This document shows positions 43,299 to 53,559 of a stretch of 64,000 bases of DNA, piece after piece. Positions within the stretch are counted from its first letter, which is position 1, and each line of letters begins with the position of its first letter. A program made the translations under genes and the position numbers. Under the pieces are notes generated by a model. It saw only the letters and a program-made list of their open reading frames with translations. It had not been told where the DNA came from and did no database searches. Source of the DNA: Arion vulgaris (lineage: Eukaryota; Mollusca; Gastropoda; Stylommatophora; Arionidae); assembly GCA_020796225.1 (NCBI GenBank), contig CM036761.1, positions 37,813,928 to 37,877,927 of the forward strand, written 5' to 3'.

Positions 43299-43744
43299 TA
43301 TACCTACTTTGTGTTACCAGAGCCAAACATGGACATTGAGCAAAGCGCAGTCACACAAAATAACTACATGTGAAATGCGTTGCCTGCGAAAAGTTACCAA
43401 CAACACAAGAAAAGACAGAATCACCAACATCAGCATAAGAAAGAAAGTTGGCACAAAACCGTGCTTGAATTACATAGATAAACAAAGAATGAAGTAGTTT
43501 GGCCACTTAATAAGAATGCATCCAAACCCCACAGTATACAGAGTCTTCTACAACAGAACATCGGGAAAGAAGGCAGGAGGAGGACCACGGAAAAGATGGT
43601 TAGATGGCGTAGCAGAATCATGTGAAAGAGCAAAGATAACAATCACACAAGCCACCAGAACAGCGCAAGACAAAAACAGAAAACCACGACACTGGGCAAC
43701 AACCCGGTAGCAGTGTGACGACAAAAGAAGAAGAAGAAGAATAC
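43299..43744 (+). pseudogene. GAA-tailed RTE-like LINE end, 9-bp TSD
   Basis: Flanked by TTTGATTTT at 43290-43298 and 43745-43753. Reads IPTLCYQSQTWTLSKAQSHK, CEMRCLRKVTNNTRKDRITN, KQRMK then a TAG, then FGHLIRMHPNPTVYRVFYNR and GGGPRKRWLDGV, and the tail AAAAGAAGAAGAAGAAG. A single nonsense change (TGG to TAG at WFGHL) interrupts an otherwise open frame, so it is the best copy of this subfamily here. Confidence 0.85.
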
Positions 43745-43753
43745 TTTGATTTT

Positions 43754-44450
43754 ATCTCTAACGTTGTTTGGGTATTCTATGTACGCCCTACTTCCTGATT
43801 GTGTACTGCATTGTACCCACTTTAGCCTAAATTATCATTATTGAAGGGTCTGTGTATCTTCAGGCAATATCCGCCGCAGTCTAAGTCCTGACAGAACTAA
43901 ATAATCCGAACAGTTTGAAGATGAAAGGGCGGATAATAGGACGAAGAGAAGAGTGATGCATCATAAGATGGCATCGGCGTATCCACCAGCGAGTTGTTGA
44001 TGCTCGGACTGCAACCAACTCACATTCCATGTGTGGGTTAAATTGCAGTCATATCTTTCTCTCTTAATGACACCCTTTTCTTGTCTCCTCTTCTACTTTT
44101 ATTACAATCTCTCCTGTCGTTTGAGTTAGACTACAGTCTGACCAGGAAATAATAAAAGTGATGGTCAGATGCAAGCAGCCAAGAGGCGCACTACAACAAC
44201 CATACTGCCACGCAATAACGTAATGCTTCTAGATGACTTCATCACTACTGGGATCACATCCGTCCTTGTTTCGTTAGCTACCGGAAATTTCTACGTGAAG
44301 ATAAAACAAAGTCTTATCCGATATCTTTCCGCAATTTCTGTTCCTGAAGTGCGAGACGGCTATACATTCCTTACTCCCCAAATCAATTTCTCCCCTTCCA
44401 TATTAACTCATATATTTGGAACCCAAGTTGTAAATAAAGAAATAAAAAAA
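43754..44450. other. No recognisable feature
   Basis: Intron. A 100-codon frame at 44169-44471 has no similarity I recognise. Confidence 0.45.
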
Positions 44451-44457
44451 TTGCGAG

Positions 44458-44545
44458 CTTTGGCAGCGTAGTTGGTTAGTACATTTGTTTATTATACTTT
44501 GGTCTCAGTTCAATTCTCAGTGGGATATTTTTCATAAGAAACTTG
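44458..44545 (+). mobile_element. tRNA-like SINE head
   Basis: GCAGCGTAGTTGGTTAGTAC (A-box position) and CTCAGTTCAATTCTCAG (B-box position) about 45 bp apart. It runs into the TTTGTCTG array. Similar to the SINE-J heads at 46670 and 62255. Confidence 0.6.
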
Positions 44546-44574
44546 TATTGTTCATTTGAATTGTTTGAGTTCTG

Positions 44575-44950
44575 TATATTTTGTCTGTTTATTTGTTTGT
44601 GTATTTTGTCTGTGTATTTTGTCTGTTTATTTGTCTGTGTATTTTGTCTGTGTATTTTGTTTGTGTATTTTGTCTGCGTATTTGTCTGTTTATTTGTCTG
44701 TTTATTTGTCTGTGTATTTTGTCTGTTTATTTATCTGTGTATCTGTCTGTTTATTTGTCTGTGTATTTTGTCTGTTTATTTGTCTGTGTATCTGTCTGTG
44801 TATATGTCTGTTTATTTGTCTGTGTATTTTGTCTGTGTATTTGTCTGTATATTTTGTCTGTGTATTTTGTCTGTGTATTTTGTCTGTGTATTTTGTTGGT
44901 GTATTTTGTCTGTGTATTTTGTCTGTTTATTTGTCGGTGTATTTGCCTGC
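44575..44950. repeat. TTTGTCTGTGTA-type minisatellite
   Basis: Mixed 12- and 14-bp units TTTGTCTGTGTA and TTTTGTCTGTGTAT. All three frames stay open and encode Cys/Val/Leu/Phe repeats; these are not genes. Confidence 0.9.
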
Positions 44951-45103
44951 TTAGTATTGAAGGCCTATATGTCGACACGTTGGTATTTTTATTGAGACGT
45001 TTACTTACCTAACATGAGTGAAGCAACCATTTGTCTGTCGCTGTTATACATCTCACCGTTTTTTAAAAAAGGTTTTACTGAAAGCACTCCCCACCCACAC
45101 TTT

Positions 45104-45378
45104 CCTCTTCTTCTTCTTTTTCTTTGAACGCTCCATATCGACAACTTATTAAACCCCGCTTTGTGATATGTATGTGATATGAGCCTAAGAGCCATCGTAC
45201 TTTGTGCCAGTTATGCGTTTACAAGTAGGCCAGCACATCCGTTTTCTGCGACTTTTTAAATTTATTTAGCATGGTAGCTTCCATAAGCCCCTACCTCAGT
45301 CGCCTTTTACGGAATGTCTTGTAGATCGTGGTGTTATTATTCGTTGCTCCCCTTTTGAGCCTCGGCAATACAGGGGCG
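45104..45378 (-). mobile_element. SINE-B, 11-bp TSD, just before exon 4
   Basis: Flanked by ACCCACACTTT (45093-45103) and ACCCACACCTT (45379-45389). Contains GAACGCTCCATATCGACAAC, CAAGTAGGCCAGCACATCCG and the head TCGGCAATACAGGGG. It ends about 115 bp before the VGLUT acceptor. Confidence 0.85.
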
Positions 45379-45492
45379 ACCCACACCTTTAAACAACCCT
45401 CTCGTTGTTTTTTTTCTTGATAATATTGCTTCTGACTCAATAGGATAATCCACACTCATCAATCAATAACGATTTTGTTTAATATCTTGCAG

Positions 45493-45623
45493 GTTTGCTA
45501 GGAGCATTATGGTCTATAGCCTGGTGGTTCTTGTCATACGAGAGACCATCCACTCATCCAACCATATCAGAGGAGGAAAGGCTGTATATTGAAACCAGTA
45601 TAGGAGAAAGTACTAACTCAAAG
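45493..45623 (+). CDS. VGLUT: VGLUT exon (helix 6 and cytoplasmic loop)
   Basis: The acceptor is at 45491-45492 (TATCTTGCAG) and the donor GTTAGT at 45624. Phase 1 entry completes a glycine, 43 codons follow, and it exits in phase 0. It starts LLGALWSIAWWFLSYERP (helix 6) and continues HPTISEEERLYIETSIGES, the conserved acidic stretch of the central cytoplasmic loop. The order SYE-P-HP-ISEEE-YIE-IGES is shared with vertebrate VGLUTs. Vertebrate proteins have a few more residues after IGES; the snail-type loop is short here unless a tiny exon has been missed before 54463. A 5'-truncated LINE begins about 190 bp downstream. Confidence 0.95.
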
Positions 45624-45812
45624 GTTAGTCGGAATTCATTGCTAAAAAATTACACAAACGGACTCTGTCACAGATTAAGACAGATAGAATTCTCACAATC
45701 TCATATGTAATTATTCACAGGATGTGTTTCGTATAAAACTATTGTTTGATGTTTTGTAACCTTGTTTGATGTTTTGTAACCTTGTTTGATAACGTTCTTT
45801 TATTCAAAATGT

Positions 45813-46546
45813 ACGAGCAATCTTTGCACACTTGCAGAACAGGTTGGTCTCCAGATTAATTCTGCCAAGACCAAAATTATGGACCTCACAAACTCGACAG
45901 ACAACATCGTAATAAATGGCCAAACACTGGAGAAAGTTGAACATTTTACATATTTGGGTAGTAAAGTATCAAACAACGCAGACACATGATGAAATAAATA
46001 AACTCGTATTGCTATAGCAGCTAGTAACTTCACTAAATTAACGAACATCTGGCAATCTCAAGACCTTAGTATAAGCACAAAAGTTAAATTATTTAGGTCA
46101 TGTGTGATTCCTGGACGGACCTACGGTTGTGAAAGTTGGAAATCTACAAAGAAAATTGATCAGAAACTGGACAGCTTTGAGAATAAATGTCTCCGAAAAT
46201 TATTAAAAGTAAAATGGAGTGATTTCTTTTCTAACAACACAGTGAGAGATGGAACACACCAACAACCCGTATCAAATGTTATAAGGAAACGAAGGTGGAA
46301 ATATTTAGGTCATGTTCTTAGATCAGACGAAAAGACACTAAATCGACAAGTCCTTATGTGGTCACCAGTTGGGAAAAGAAAACGTGGAAGACCAAAGACC
46401 ACTCTTCGAAGAACCATCCAACAAGAAAGTAAACTATTGGGATGTAAAACCATACAAGATCTCCAACTGCTAGCAACGAACCGCATCACACGGAGATCTA
46501 AAACCTCTGCCCTATGTGCCGCCTTTGGCACGAAAGGAACAAACTA
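45813..46546 (+). pseudogene. RTE-like LINE, 11-bp TSD, ends at its stop codon
   Basis: Flanked by ATTCAAAATGT at 45802-45812 and 46547-46557. Reads LAEQVGLQINSAKTKIMDL, VEHFTYLGSKVSNNADT, a short gap with stops, then SCVIPGRTYGCESWKSTKK, VIRKRRWKYLGHVLRSD and GRPKTTLRRTIQQESKLLG, ending LCAAFGTKGTN. The stop codon's first bases are the last bases of the element, so there is no visible 3' UTR or tail. One disruption near 45987. Confidence 0.9.
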
Positions 46547-46669
46547 ATTCAAAATGTCGTTTTATCCTGTTTTTGTACTATGTACATCTACCTTTCTTGA
46601 GTTTTAAATATGTCGTCTTTGAGAGACATCTCCGTATCAACATAATATAGACACTCGAGTCGTATAAAA

Positions 46670-46750
46670 AATTCCATGCCTACTGTAGAATTGAACACTA
46701 AACAGTGAGTTCAATTACCACTACGCTCTTGCGGCTTTCACTCGAGTCTT
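46670..46750 (-). mobile_element. SINE-J head, antisense
   Basis: On the minus strand GCCGCAAGAGCGTAGTGGTA (A-box side) and TGTTCAATTCTACAG (B-box side), parallel to 62255-62375. Confidence 0.65.
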
Positions 46751-47039
46751 AAGACTTCGTGAATAAGAAGACATAAATACGTATTAGAATTACAGAACCA
46801 GTGCTGATCTAAACTCTTCTTCGCTTTCTATAAATTGATAGTGCTGGTAAGAAACTGCATTACTGCAGTCTGGTTAAGTGAGTAATGAACGAAGAAGACA
46901 TGAAAACCTGACATCAAATATGCGGTATTGAAAAAGGTTGGGCAGAGCTAAAAGTGACATATATCTCATTCTCCAGAGCCAACCATAAACTTATGGGCCT
47001 TCGGGCTTAGGTAAGAATTATAGGAAATCAGATCACAAC

Positions 47040-47250
47040 TACACCACGTGACCTCGCATTGGTGTATATATACGACTTCATTTTAAAATCAACACAAAAT
47101 GCTAAATCGAAGTTATATTATGCAACAAGTTAGGAAGTAATACCAATATTATGAATATTTTTCACCAATAAATAACCATAGACACACAGAAGTGAGTAAA
47201 ATTGCAAAAAGCGTGCAGTGTTCTATCAAACATCTGTAATTTCCAGCCCC
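47040..47250. repeat. Dispersed repeat M
   Basis: Loosely matches about 9290-9480 (CACGTGA, ATAACCATAGAC, GAGTAAAATT, TCAAACATC in order). Family unknown. Confidence 0.45.
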
Positions 47251-47411
47251 TTTTCTGATCTAGGTCAGGGAATCCCCGGTCAGTTGTCTGACCTAGTTAT
47301 CGAAAGTTGGCTGTGCATCCTCATTGTAAGCGACGGCACTAATAACAAACGCTTTGTTCATTGTGAGCAATTAAGAACAAATGAGGAAAATAATTTTACT
47401 TCGTTATCTGT

Positions 47412-47700
47412 ACATTTGTTAAACCACTCTATGTGGTCTCTATGTGCTTTGCACTTTAGAGTGTGAGTTCATTGTACTAGCTAGACGCCTGTAGATCCCT
47501 AGACCAGCACATTCAATTTATGGGTTCTTTTTCTGGTTCGTCTCCCTAAGTCACGGACCAAAAAAAAGTGAACTTGACCTTGGCAGCCCTTGGCACAGGC
47601 GAGCCAGTGCCCGTTTAGCCTTGAACCCTCGCGGTCAACGTTTCCGGTTCACACCAGTGGAAGGTTGTGTTGGATGGTATGTTCTACCATGGCCAAGACA
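47412..47700 (-). mobile_element. Diverged SINE-B-like element
   Basis: TTGTTAAACCACTCTATGTG, then GACGCCTGTAGATCCCTAG and ACCAGCACATTCAATTTAT parallel the tail-to-middle of SINE-B; the head side is unrecognisable. Confidence 0.5.
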
Positions 47701-47851
47701 GTATAAGGCCGTCTAGCTAAGACGGGGAAAACAAATGTCTGTTTAATAGGAGCTGGTTTTTATAAATGATAGAAAACTGTAAGGTTTTCTGCAATTGTAC
47801 ACAACTCTTCGAGTCAATGGCTATTTATTAAATGCTAATAATACTGACATT

Positions 47852-48615
47852 CCTTAGCTTTAAACTGAATTTGTAACATAATATAACCTTGATTTAGCTT
47901 GCTTAGTGTTAAACTGAATTTGTAACATAATATAACCTTGATTTAGCTTGCTTAGTGTTAAACTGAATTTGTAACATAATATAACCTTGATTTAGCTTAG
48001 TTAGTCTTTCCTCTTGGGCCTGTGGGCGGCGCAAAGGGCAGAGGTCATAGCTCTCCATGTCTCGCGGTTCGTTGCTATTTGTTTTAAGTCTTTAATGTTT
48101 ACTAGGCCCATCGTTGAGCCTTCTCTGGTGATGGTTCTACGCAGAGTCTCTCTTGGTCTTCCTCGTTTTCTTTTTCCCTCTGGTGTCCATATGAGGGATT
48201 GGTAAGGAGTCTTCTCTCATCCATTCTAAGTGTGTGGCCGATGTAGTTCCAGCGGCGCCTTCTTATAAAATTTGATACATTTTCTTGCTTGGTCTCTTGT
48301 CTTATTTGTGTATTGGGTCTGAAATCTGACCATTTGAGGTACAGTATTCTTCTAAGACATTTATTCTCAAAGTTATCTAATTTTCTTTCTAGAGCTTTTG
48401 TTGCTTTCCAACTCTCGCATCCATAAGTTAATACTGGAATCACACAAGAGTTAAAGATCTTTAATTTTAAGTGCTTGCTGAGTGAATTGAACTTCCATAT
48501 ATTGATTTAGCTTGCTTAGTGTTAAACTGAATATGTAACATAATATAACCTTGATTTAGCTTGCTTAGTGTTAAACTGAATTTGTAACATAATATAACCT
48601 TGATTTAGCAAGTTG
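47852..48615. repeat. 49-bp minisatellite split by a LINE
   Basis: Units of AACCTTGATTTAGCTTGCTT plus AGTGTTAAACTGAATTTG, spaced 49 bp, at 47852-47998 and 48502-48615. The LINE 47999-48501 lies between. Confidence 0.85.
47999..48501 (-). pseudogene. RTE-like LINE inserted in the 49-bp array
   Basis: The minus strand reads MIPVLTYGCESWKATKALER, FENKCLRRILYLKWSDFRPN, FIRRRRWNYIGHTLRMDERR, then after a frame change an ATNRETWRAMTSALCAAH end, parallel to 45813-46546. Flanks share TTGATTTAGCTT (47987-47998, 48502-48513), which is also part of the array unit. Like its relative it has no tail beyond the coding end. Confidence 0.85.
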
Positions 48616-49233
48616 TGTTGTTTTTAAAATGAATTTGTCTTCATCTAAAAATACTAGAATGCGAGGTCACGAGATGGTTGTGGTCTTCTTTCCTAGAATT
48701 TTTACTTGAGCTCGCATGTCTTCTGTTATCCGAGACCACGGTTATACGGATGATCAGCGGGCTATTAATTTGTACTTTTCGCTCTTCCAAAAGTGGTGAA
48801 GTCTCTAGCTTAGGAAATTGTACATAGTAGGAATTTCTTCTCTCTTAAGTACTCACTTGTTTGTTACATGGGCATTACATAACATACCAAGAGTTCATCT
48901 ATTTTATACATAAATATAATATCACGAAGTGAACAATGCTACTTTCAGCAAACAGAGAATCAATATCACACAAAAACGAGATAAACTGTTTTCTCCAGGA
49001 CTAAACAACCTACATATGACAAAGGTTGATATAATTTGAGAGCACTTGCTGAAATGACACAACGCGTCAGATACACACAGCGTCCAATAAATAGCCACTT
49101 CAATTTATCCTGACATTCAGAAGCACATCCAACTTGGGTGCATTGTCTACAAGAAATGTTGTATGCAGAATGCAATAAATAAAACAAAAACTTAGTTTGC
49201 AGACAAGTGCAGTTAAATAAAACCAAAACAAAT
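48616..49233. other. No recognisable feature
   Basis: Intron; nothing recognised. Confidence 0.45.
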
Positions 49234-50380
49234 CGCAGGATCTAAAACAGCAAACAGATACCAATATAGACGCAGGATCTAAAACAGCAAACAGATACCA
49301 ATATTGACGCAGGATCTAAAACAGCAAACAGATACCAATATAGACGCAGGATCTAAAACAGCAAACAGATACCAATATAGACGCAGGATCTAAAACAGCA
49401 AACAGATACCAATATAGACGCAGGATCTAAAACAGCAAACAGATACCAATATAGACGCAGGATCTAAAACAGCAAACAGATACCAATATAGACGCAGGAT
49501 CTAAAACAGCAAACAGATACCAATATAGACGCAGGATCTAAAACAGCAAACAGATACCAATATAGACGCAGGATCTAAAACAGCAAACAGATACCAATAT
49601 AGACGCAGGATCTAAAACAGCAAACATATACCAATATAGACGCAGGATCTAAAACAGCAAACAGATACCAATATAGACGCAGGATCTAAAACAGCAAACA
49701 GATACCAATATAGACGCAGGATCTAAAACAGCAAACAGATACCAATATAGATGTAGGATCTAAAACAGCAAACAGATACCAATATAGACGCAGGATCTAA
49801 AACAGCAAACAGATACCAATATAGACGCAGGATCTAAAACAGCAAACAGATACCAATATAGACGCAGGATCTAAAACAGCAAACAGATACCAATATAGAC
49901 GCAGGATCTAAAACAGCAAACAGATACCAATATAGACGCAGGATCTAAAACAGCAAACAGATACCAATATAGACGCAGGATCTAAAACAGCAAACAGATA
50001 CCAATATAGACGCAGGATCTAAAACAGCAAACAGATACCAATATAGACGCAGGATCTAAAACAGCAAACAGATACCAATATAGACGCAGGATCTAAAACA
50101 GCAAACATATACCAATATAGATGTAGGATCTAAAACAGCAAACAGATACCAATATAGACGCAGGATCTAAAACAGCAAACAGATACCAATATAGACGCAG
50201 GATCTAAAACAGCAAACAGATACCAATATAGACGCAGGATCTAAAACAGCAAACAGATACCAATATAGACGCAGGATCTAAAACAGCAAACAGATACCAA
50301 TATAGACGCAGGATCTAAAACAGCAAACAGATACCAATATAGACGCAGGATCTAAAACAGCAAACAGATACCAATATAGA
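49234..50380. repeat. 37-bp minisatellite, 31 units
   Basis: CGCAGGATCTAAAACAGCAA plus ACAGATACCAATATAGA, exactly 37 bp from 49234 to 50380. Near-identical units; rare variants are TGTAGG for CGCAGG and ACATATACC. Origin of the unit not identified. Confidence 0.95.
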
Positions 50381-50481
50381 TGTAGAAAAAAAAGGAGATG
50401 CATGTAGAAAGAGGAACCTATAAAATGTATATTAAAAAAACAAACTATCGTTATTACCTGTACTACGGTTTTTAGAATGGT

Positions 50482-50991
50482 GTACGACAGGTTAGGACGA
50501 AGTACGACAGGTTAGGACGAAGTACGACAGGTTAGGACGAAGTACGACAGGTTAGGACGAAGTACGACAGGTTAGGACGAAGTACGACAGGTTAGGACGA
50601 AGTACGACAGGTTAGGACGAAGTACGACAGGTTAGGACGAAGTACGACAGGTTAGGACGAAGTACGACAGGTTAGGACGAAAGCCCGAGGAACTTAATGG
50701 CCGCATGGCTAGTGCAGTCGTCACAAAACTGTTCAGGATAGGATTTTTCATTTACGCTATAACAGAAAAAGAATCTTGGCCTTATCGTGAGATGAACACG
50801 GGTCTCCGGCATGGGAGCCGCGCTCTAATAAGATAGACACAAACGGCTTGAATATATATATATTCAGAGAGAGACAAAGAGACAAAGATATGCGCTCTAA
50901 TAAGATAGACACAAACGGTCTGAATATATATATATTCAGAGAGAGGCAAAGAGACAAAGACAAGCGCTCTAATAAGATAGACACAAACGAC

Positions 50992-51026
<35 letters not shown>

Positions 51027-51060
51027 CAGAGAGAGGCAAAGAGACAAAGACAAACACACA
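50482..51060 (+). repeat. SINE-I with two internal minisatellites
   Basis: Ten perfect 20-bp units GTACGACAGGTTAGGACGAA (50482-50681) lead into a SINE-I body (50682-50822: AATGGCCGCATGGCTAGTGC, GGCCTTATCGTGAGATG, AACACGGGTCTCC), followed by three units of 64 to 75 bp from GCGCTCTAATAAGATAGACA to a GAGAGACAAAGAGACAAAGA run (50823-51060). The copy at 51605-51812 has single forms of both segments (GGTGTAGAACAGGTGGAACG; GCTTCGCTCTAATCCCTC). Confidence 0.8.
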
Positions 51061-51604
51061 GATCGATGGATAGACCGGATGAGAGAGGATAAGGACTTGT
51101 ACGGGAGGCCAGTTATCTCACCCCAAGTAAACTAGAATATTTAGAAACATTTGCAAAAAAGGACGCCATACCGGTAAACAGAACAGCCAGATGGTGTACG
51201 ATGTACCTAGTGCATCAATGACAGTCTCTGGGGAAAGTGCCTTGCACAAGTCAGCAAGCACTCTTACGTTAATTGGCTCAAAAAGAAAAACTAAAATTGG
51301 ATTCTGGAAAATTATTACAAAGGCAACAGTTGAAAAAAATATACCATTCTGAAAAGCTACAAAATATGTTGTCGAATTTGGTCATATTTTGGCCAAACAA
51401 AAACTGCACAATCTTATTTGGCTCTCACCTGACGGGGTTACCAGCTATCATATTGCTCATCTTTGTATACATAGAACATTTTAGAACATCATTGATGAAT
51501 GTCCGTACAAACGGAGAAACAAATACAGGAAAAGATCAAATCTTAATCGTAAAGTGGAACTGAAATTGAAAGTGCCGTTACTATCCTTACTGTCTGTAGT
51601 ATCG
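51061..51604. other. Possible LINE 3' remnant, otherwise unassigned
   Basis: 51373-51560 shows a vague H..H-type zinc-knuckle-like pattern in mixed frames and a TGAAATTGAAAG end, which may be a decayed RNase-H LINE tail. I cannot support it further. Confidence 0.3.
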
Positions 51605-51812
51605 CTTGTTAGGATGGTGTAGAACAGGTGGAACGAGAACCAGATGGATTTAATGGCTGCATGGCTAGTGTTGTCGTCACGAAGCTGTTCAGGTTGATTT
51701 AATTTTATACCCGCAACAGAAAAAAAATCTTTGGCCTTACCGGGTATTGAACACGGGTCTCCCTTATGGAAGCTTCGCTCTAATCCCTCGACCAGACACT
51801 CCTCACTGAAAC
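51605..51812 (+). mobile_element. SINE-I, copy without internal arrays
   Basis: ATGGCTGCATGGCTAGTGTT, AAGCTGTTCAGG, GGCCTTACCGGGTATTGAAC and CACGGGTCTCCC parallel 50682-50822. tRNA-like features are weak, so the class is tentative. Confidence 0.65.
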
Positions 51813-52035
51813 TGTATCATACTAAAAAGAACAAGTACGAATAAACATTAAAAGTTCCAAACTAGATAAATAAAAAAATTGCTGTCAGCTCGAACTTAAG
51901 AACATGTCCAAGTCACTTGCTAGAGAAAATTAGTTGAATATTGAAGACAACCGGAATCAAATAAAAATCACAATTTTGGAGGTGGAAGTAGTAAAGCAGG
52001 ATTAAAGAAGATAAACAAAAAAAAGCATTGGTTCA
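51813..52035. other. No recognisable feature
   Basis: Short A-rich stretch; nothing recognised. Confidence 0.4.
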
Positions 52036-52039
52036 GTGG

Positions 52040-53028
52040 GTGGGACTTGGAAATGTATTCAAGAAAGAAGAATAATGAAATTTGCGATATACAAAACTAA
52101 GAATTCATTAGATGAATTCAAGGCTAAGAAAGAATACAAGCAAATAGATAAAGAAATAAAAAGATATGTTAAAAGAGACAAAAGAATATATGTCGATCGA
52201 CTAGCCGAGGATGGGGGAAATTCAGTTAAGATTGAAAGCAATATAATGCTTTACAATATACTAAAACAACTAAGTGGAACTTTTATTTCAAAGTGTTGCT
52301 AAATCAATAATTTAAATTGCTCTCATCAGGTACCGAGCAAATGAAAGATGATCAGAACATTGTAAAGAAATTTTAAACAGATCTGACCCATCTACCTACC
52401 ACATTTTGACGCAGAGACAAGACACAACACTCTGCAAATTAACGAAAAATCGATACATGCCACTGAAATCAAGGAGGCAATAAGTTTCCTGACAAACAAT
52501 AAGGCTGTAGACGATGACAACATTACTGCAGAAATTTTCAATGCGGTTAAAGAAATACATCAATTAGTCAGGTGCCGTTACTAATTAATAACAAATGGAA
52601 AGAAGAAACAGTCTCTTTACAATTGAAGTATGGAATAACAAATGGAAAGAAGAAACAGTCTCTTTACAATTGAAGTATGGAATAACAAATTGGGAAGAAG
52701 AAACAGTCTCTTTACAATTGAAGTATGGAATAACAAATTTGGAAGAAGAAACAGTCTCTTTACAATTGAAGTATGGAATAACAAATTGGGTAGAAGAAAC
52801 AGTCTCTTTACAATTGAAGTATGGAATAACAAATTGGGAAGAAGAAACAGTCTCCTTACAATTGAAGTATGGAATAACAAATTGGGAAGAGGAAACAGTC
52901 TCTTTACAATTGAAGTATGGAATAACAAATTGGGAAGAAGAAACAGTCTCTTTACAATTGAAGTATGGAATAACAAATTGGGAAGAAGAAACAGTCCCTT
53001 TACAATTGAAGTATGGAATAAATATTCA
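52040..53028 (+). pseudogene. RTE-like LINE (linker and start of RT) containing a coding minisatellite
   Basis: KKEYKQIDKEIKRYVKRDKR, YVDRLAEDG and YNILKQLSGTFISK match the segment between endonuclease and reverse transcriptase of RTE-like LINEs. After broken frames, EIKEAISFLTNNKAVDDDN, ITAEIFNA matches the first RT block. Then the expected 'NKxWxEExxP..WK.G' segment is present as nine tandem copies (52595-53028). No later RT motifs follow in this element. Confidence 0.75.
52595..53028 (+). repeat. 48-bp in-frame minisatellite, 9 units
   Basis: Anchor GTCTCTTTAC at 52611, 52658, 52706, 52754, 52802, 52850 (GTCTCCTTAC), 52898, 52946 and 52994 (GTCCCTTTAC). Spacing is 48 bp except the first, 47. 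In one frame each unit encodes WEEETVSLQLKYGITN (16 residues). Because 48 is divisible by three, long frames stay open on both strands. Confidence 0.9.
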
Positions 53029-53029
53029 T

Positions 53030-53480
53030 CATCATCATAATGTAGTTGTCCCTTCGGGAACTTGGCTCCAATAACAACAATCGTGAAAAATTTCTGTTCT
53101 GTGCAAGTTAACCGGCGTCAGCAGCAGTCATTCTCAGATCGTCAATGACATCTTGCGCACCTATCGTCTTCTAGGTCTTCCTCTCATTCTTCTTCCAGAC
53201 ACAATTCCCTCCAAAATGATCTTCTCTATGCACTCATGTCGTTTGATGTGTCCGAAATATTTAATTTTCCTTGATGTTATGCTCTTTGATAGCCATCAAA
53301 CTGTTGCAGAACAGAAGCATTTGTTCTTTTCCCTGTCCATGATATGCTAAGTGTTCTTCTGTAGCATTTGCATTCAAGGGCATTAATGATCTTCTCCGCC
53401 GCTTTGTCAATGTTTCATGTATCACAAACATATGTTGCCAAGGGAAAACGCAGGCTCTTAAACACTTGATTTTTGTTCTT
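53030..53480 (-). pseudogene. (GATG)-tailed LINE C-terminus, antisense
   Basis: CATCATCATCAT at the left is the tail. The minus strand parallels 55880-56150: TTGTCCCTTCGGGAACTTGG, AACCGGCGTCAGCAGCAGTC, TCTTCTAGGTCTTCCTCTC, CATTTGATGTGTCC-like (CGTTTGATGTGTCCGAAAT). Broken frames. Confidence 0.75.
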
Positions 53481-53559
53481 ATGTCAGTTCCTTCCATAGG
53501 TTAGTTAGTTCTTTTAGTTTTATGCAAAAGAAATGACAAAATAATTTAAGATGCCAAAC

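Noticed and set aside
44543..45012. Three overlapping 130-150-codon open frames rich in Cys, Val, Phe and Leu
   Set aside because: They follow the TTTGTCTGTGTA-type array in all three frames; a repeat lacking stops, not a protein.
49234..50380. Regular array resembling a CRISPR at first sight
   Set aside because: Units are contiguous and identical, with no unique spacers, in an intron of a eukaryotic gene.
52595..53074. 159-codon frame with 16-residue repeats as a possible host repeat protein
   Set aside because: No splice signals or domain; better explained as a tandem expansion inside LINE sequence, and frames are open on both strands because the unit is 48 bp.
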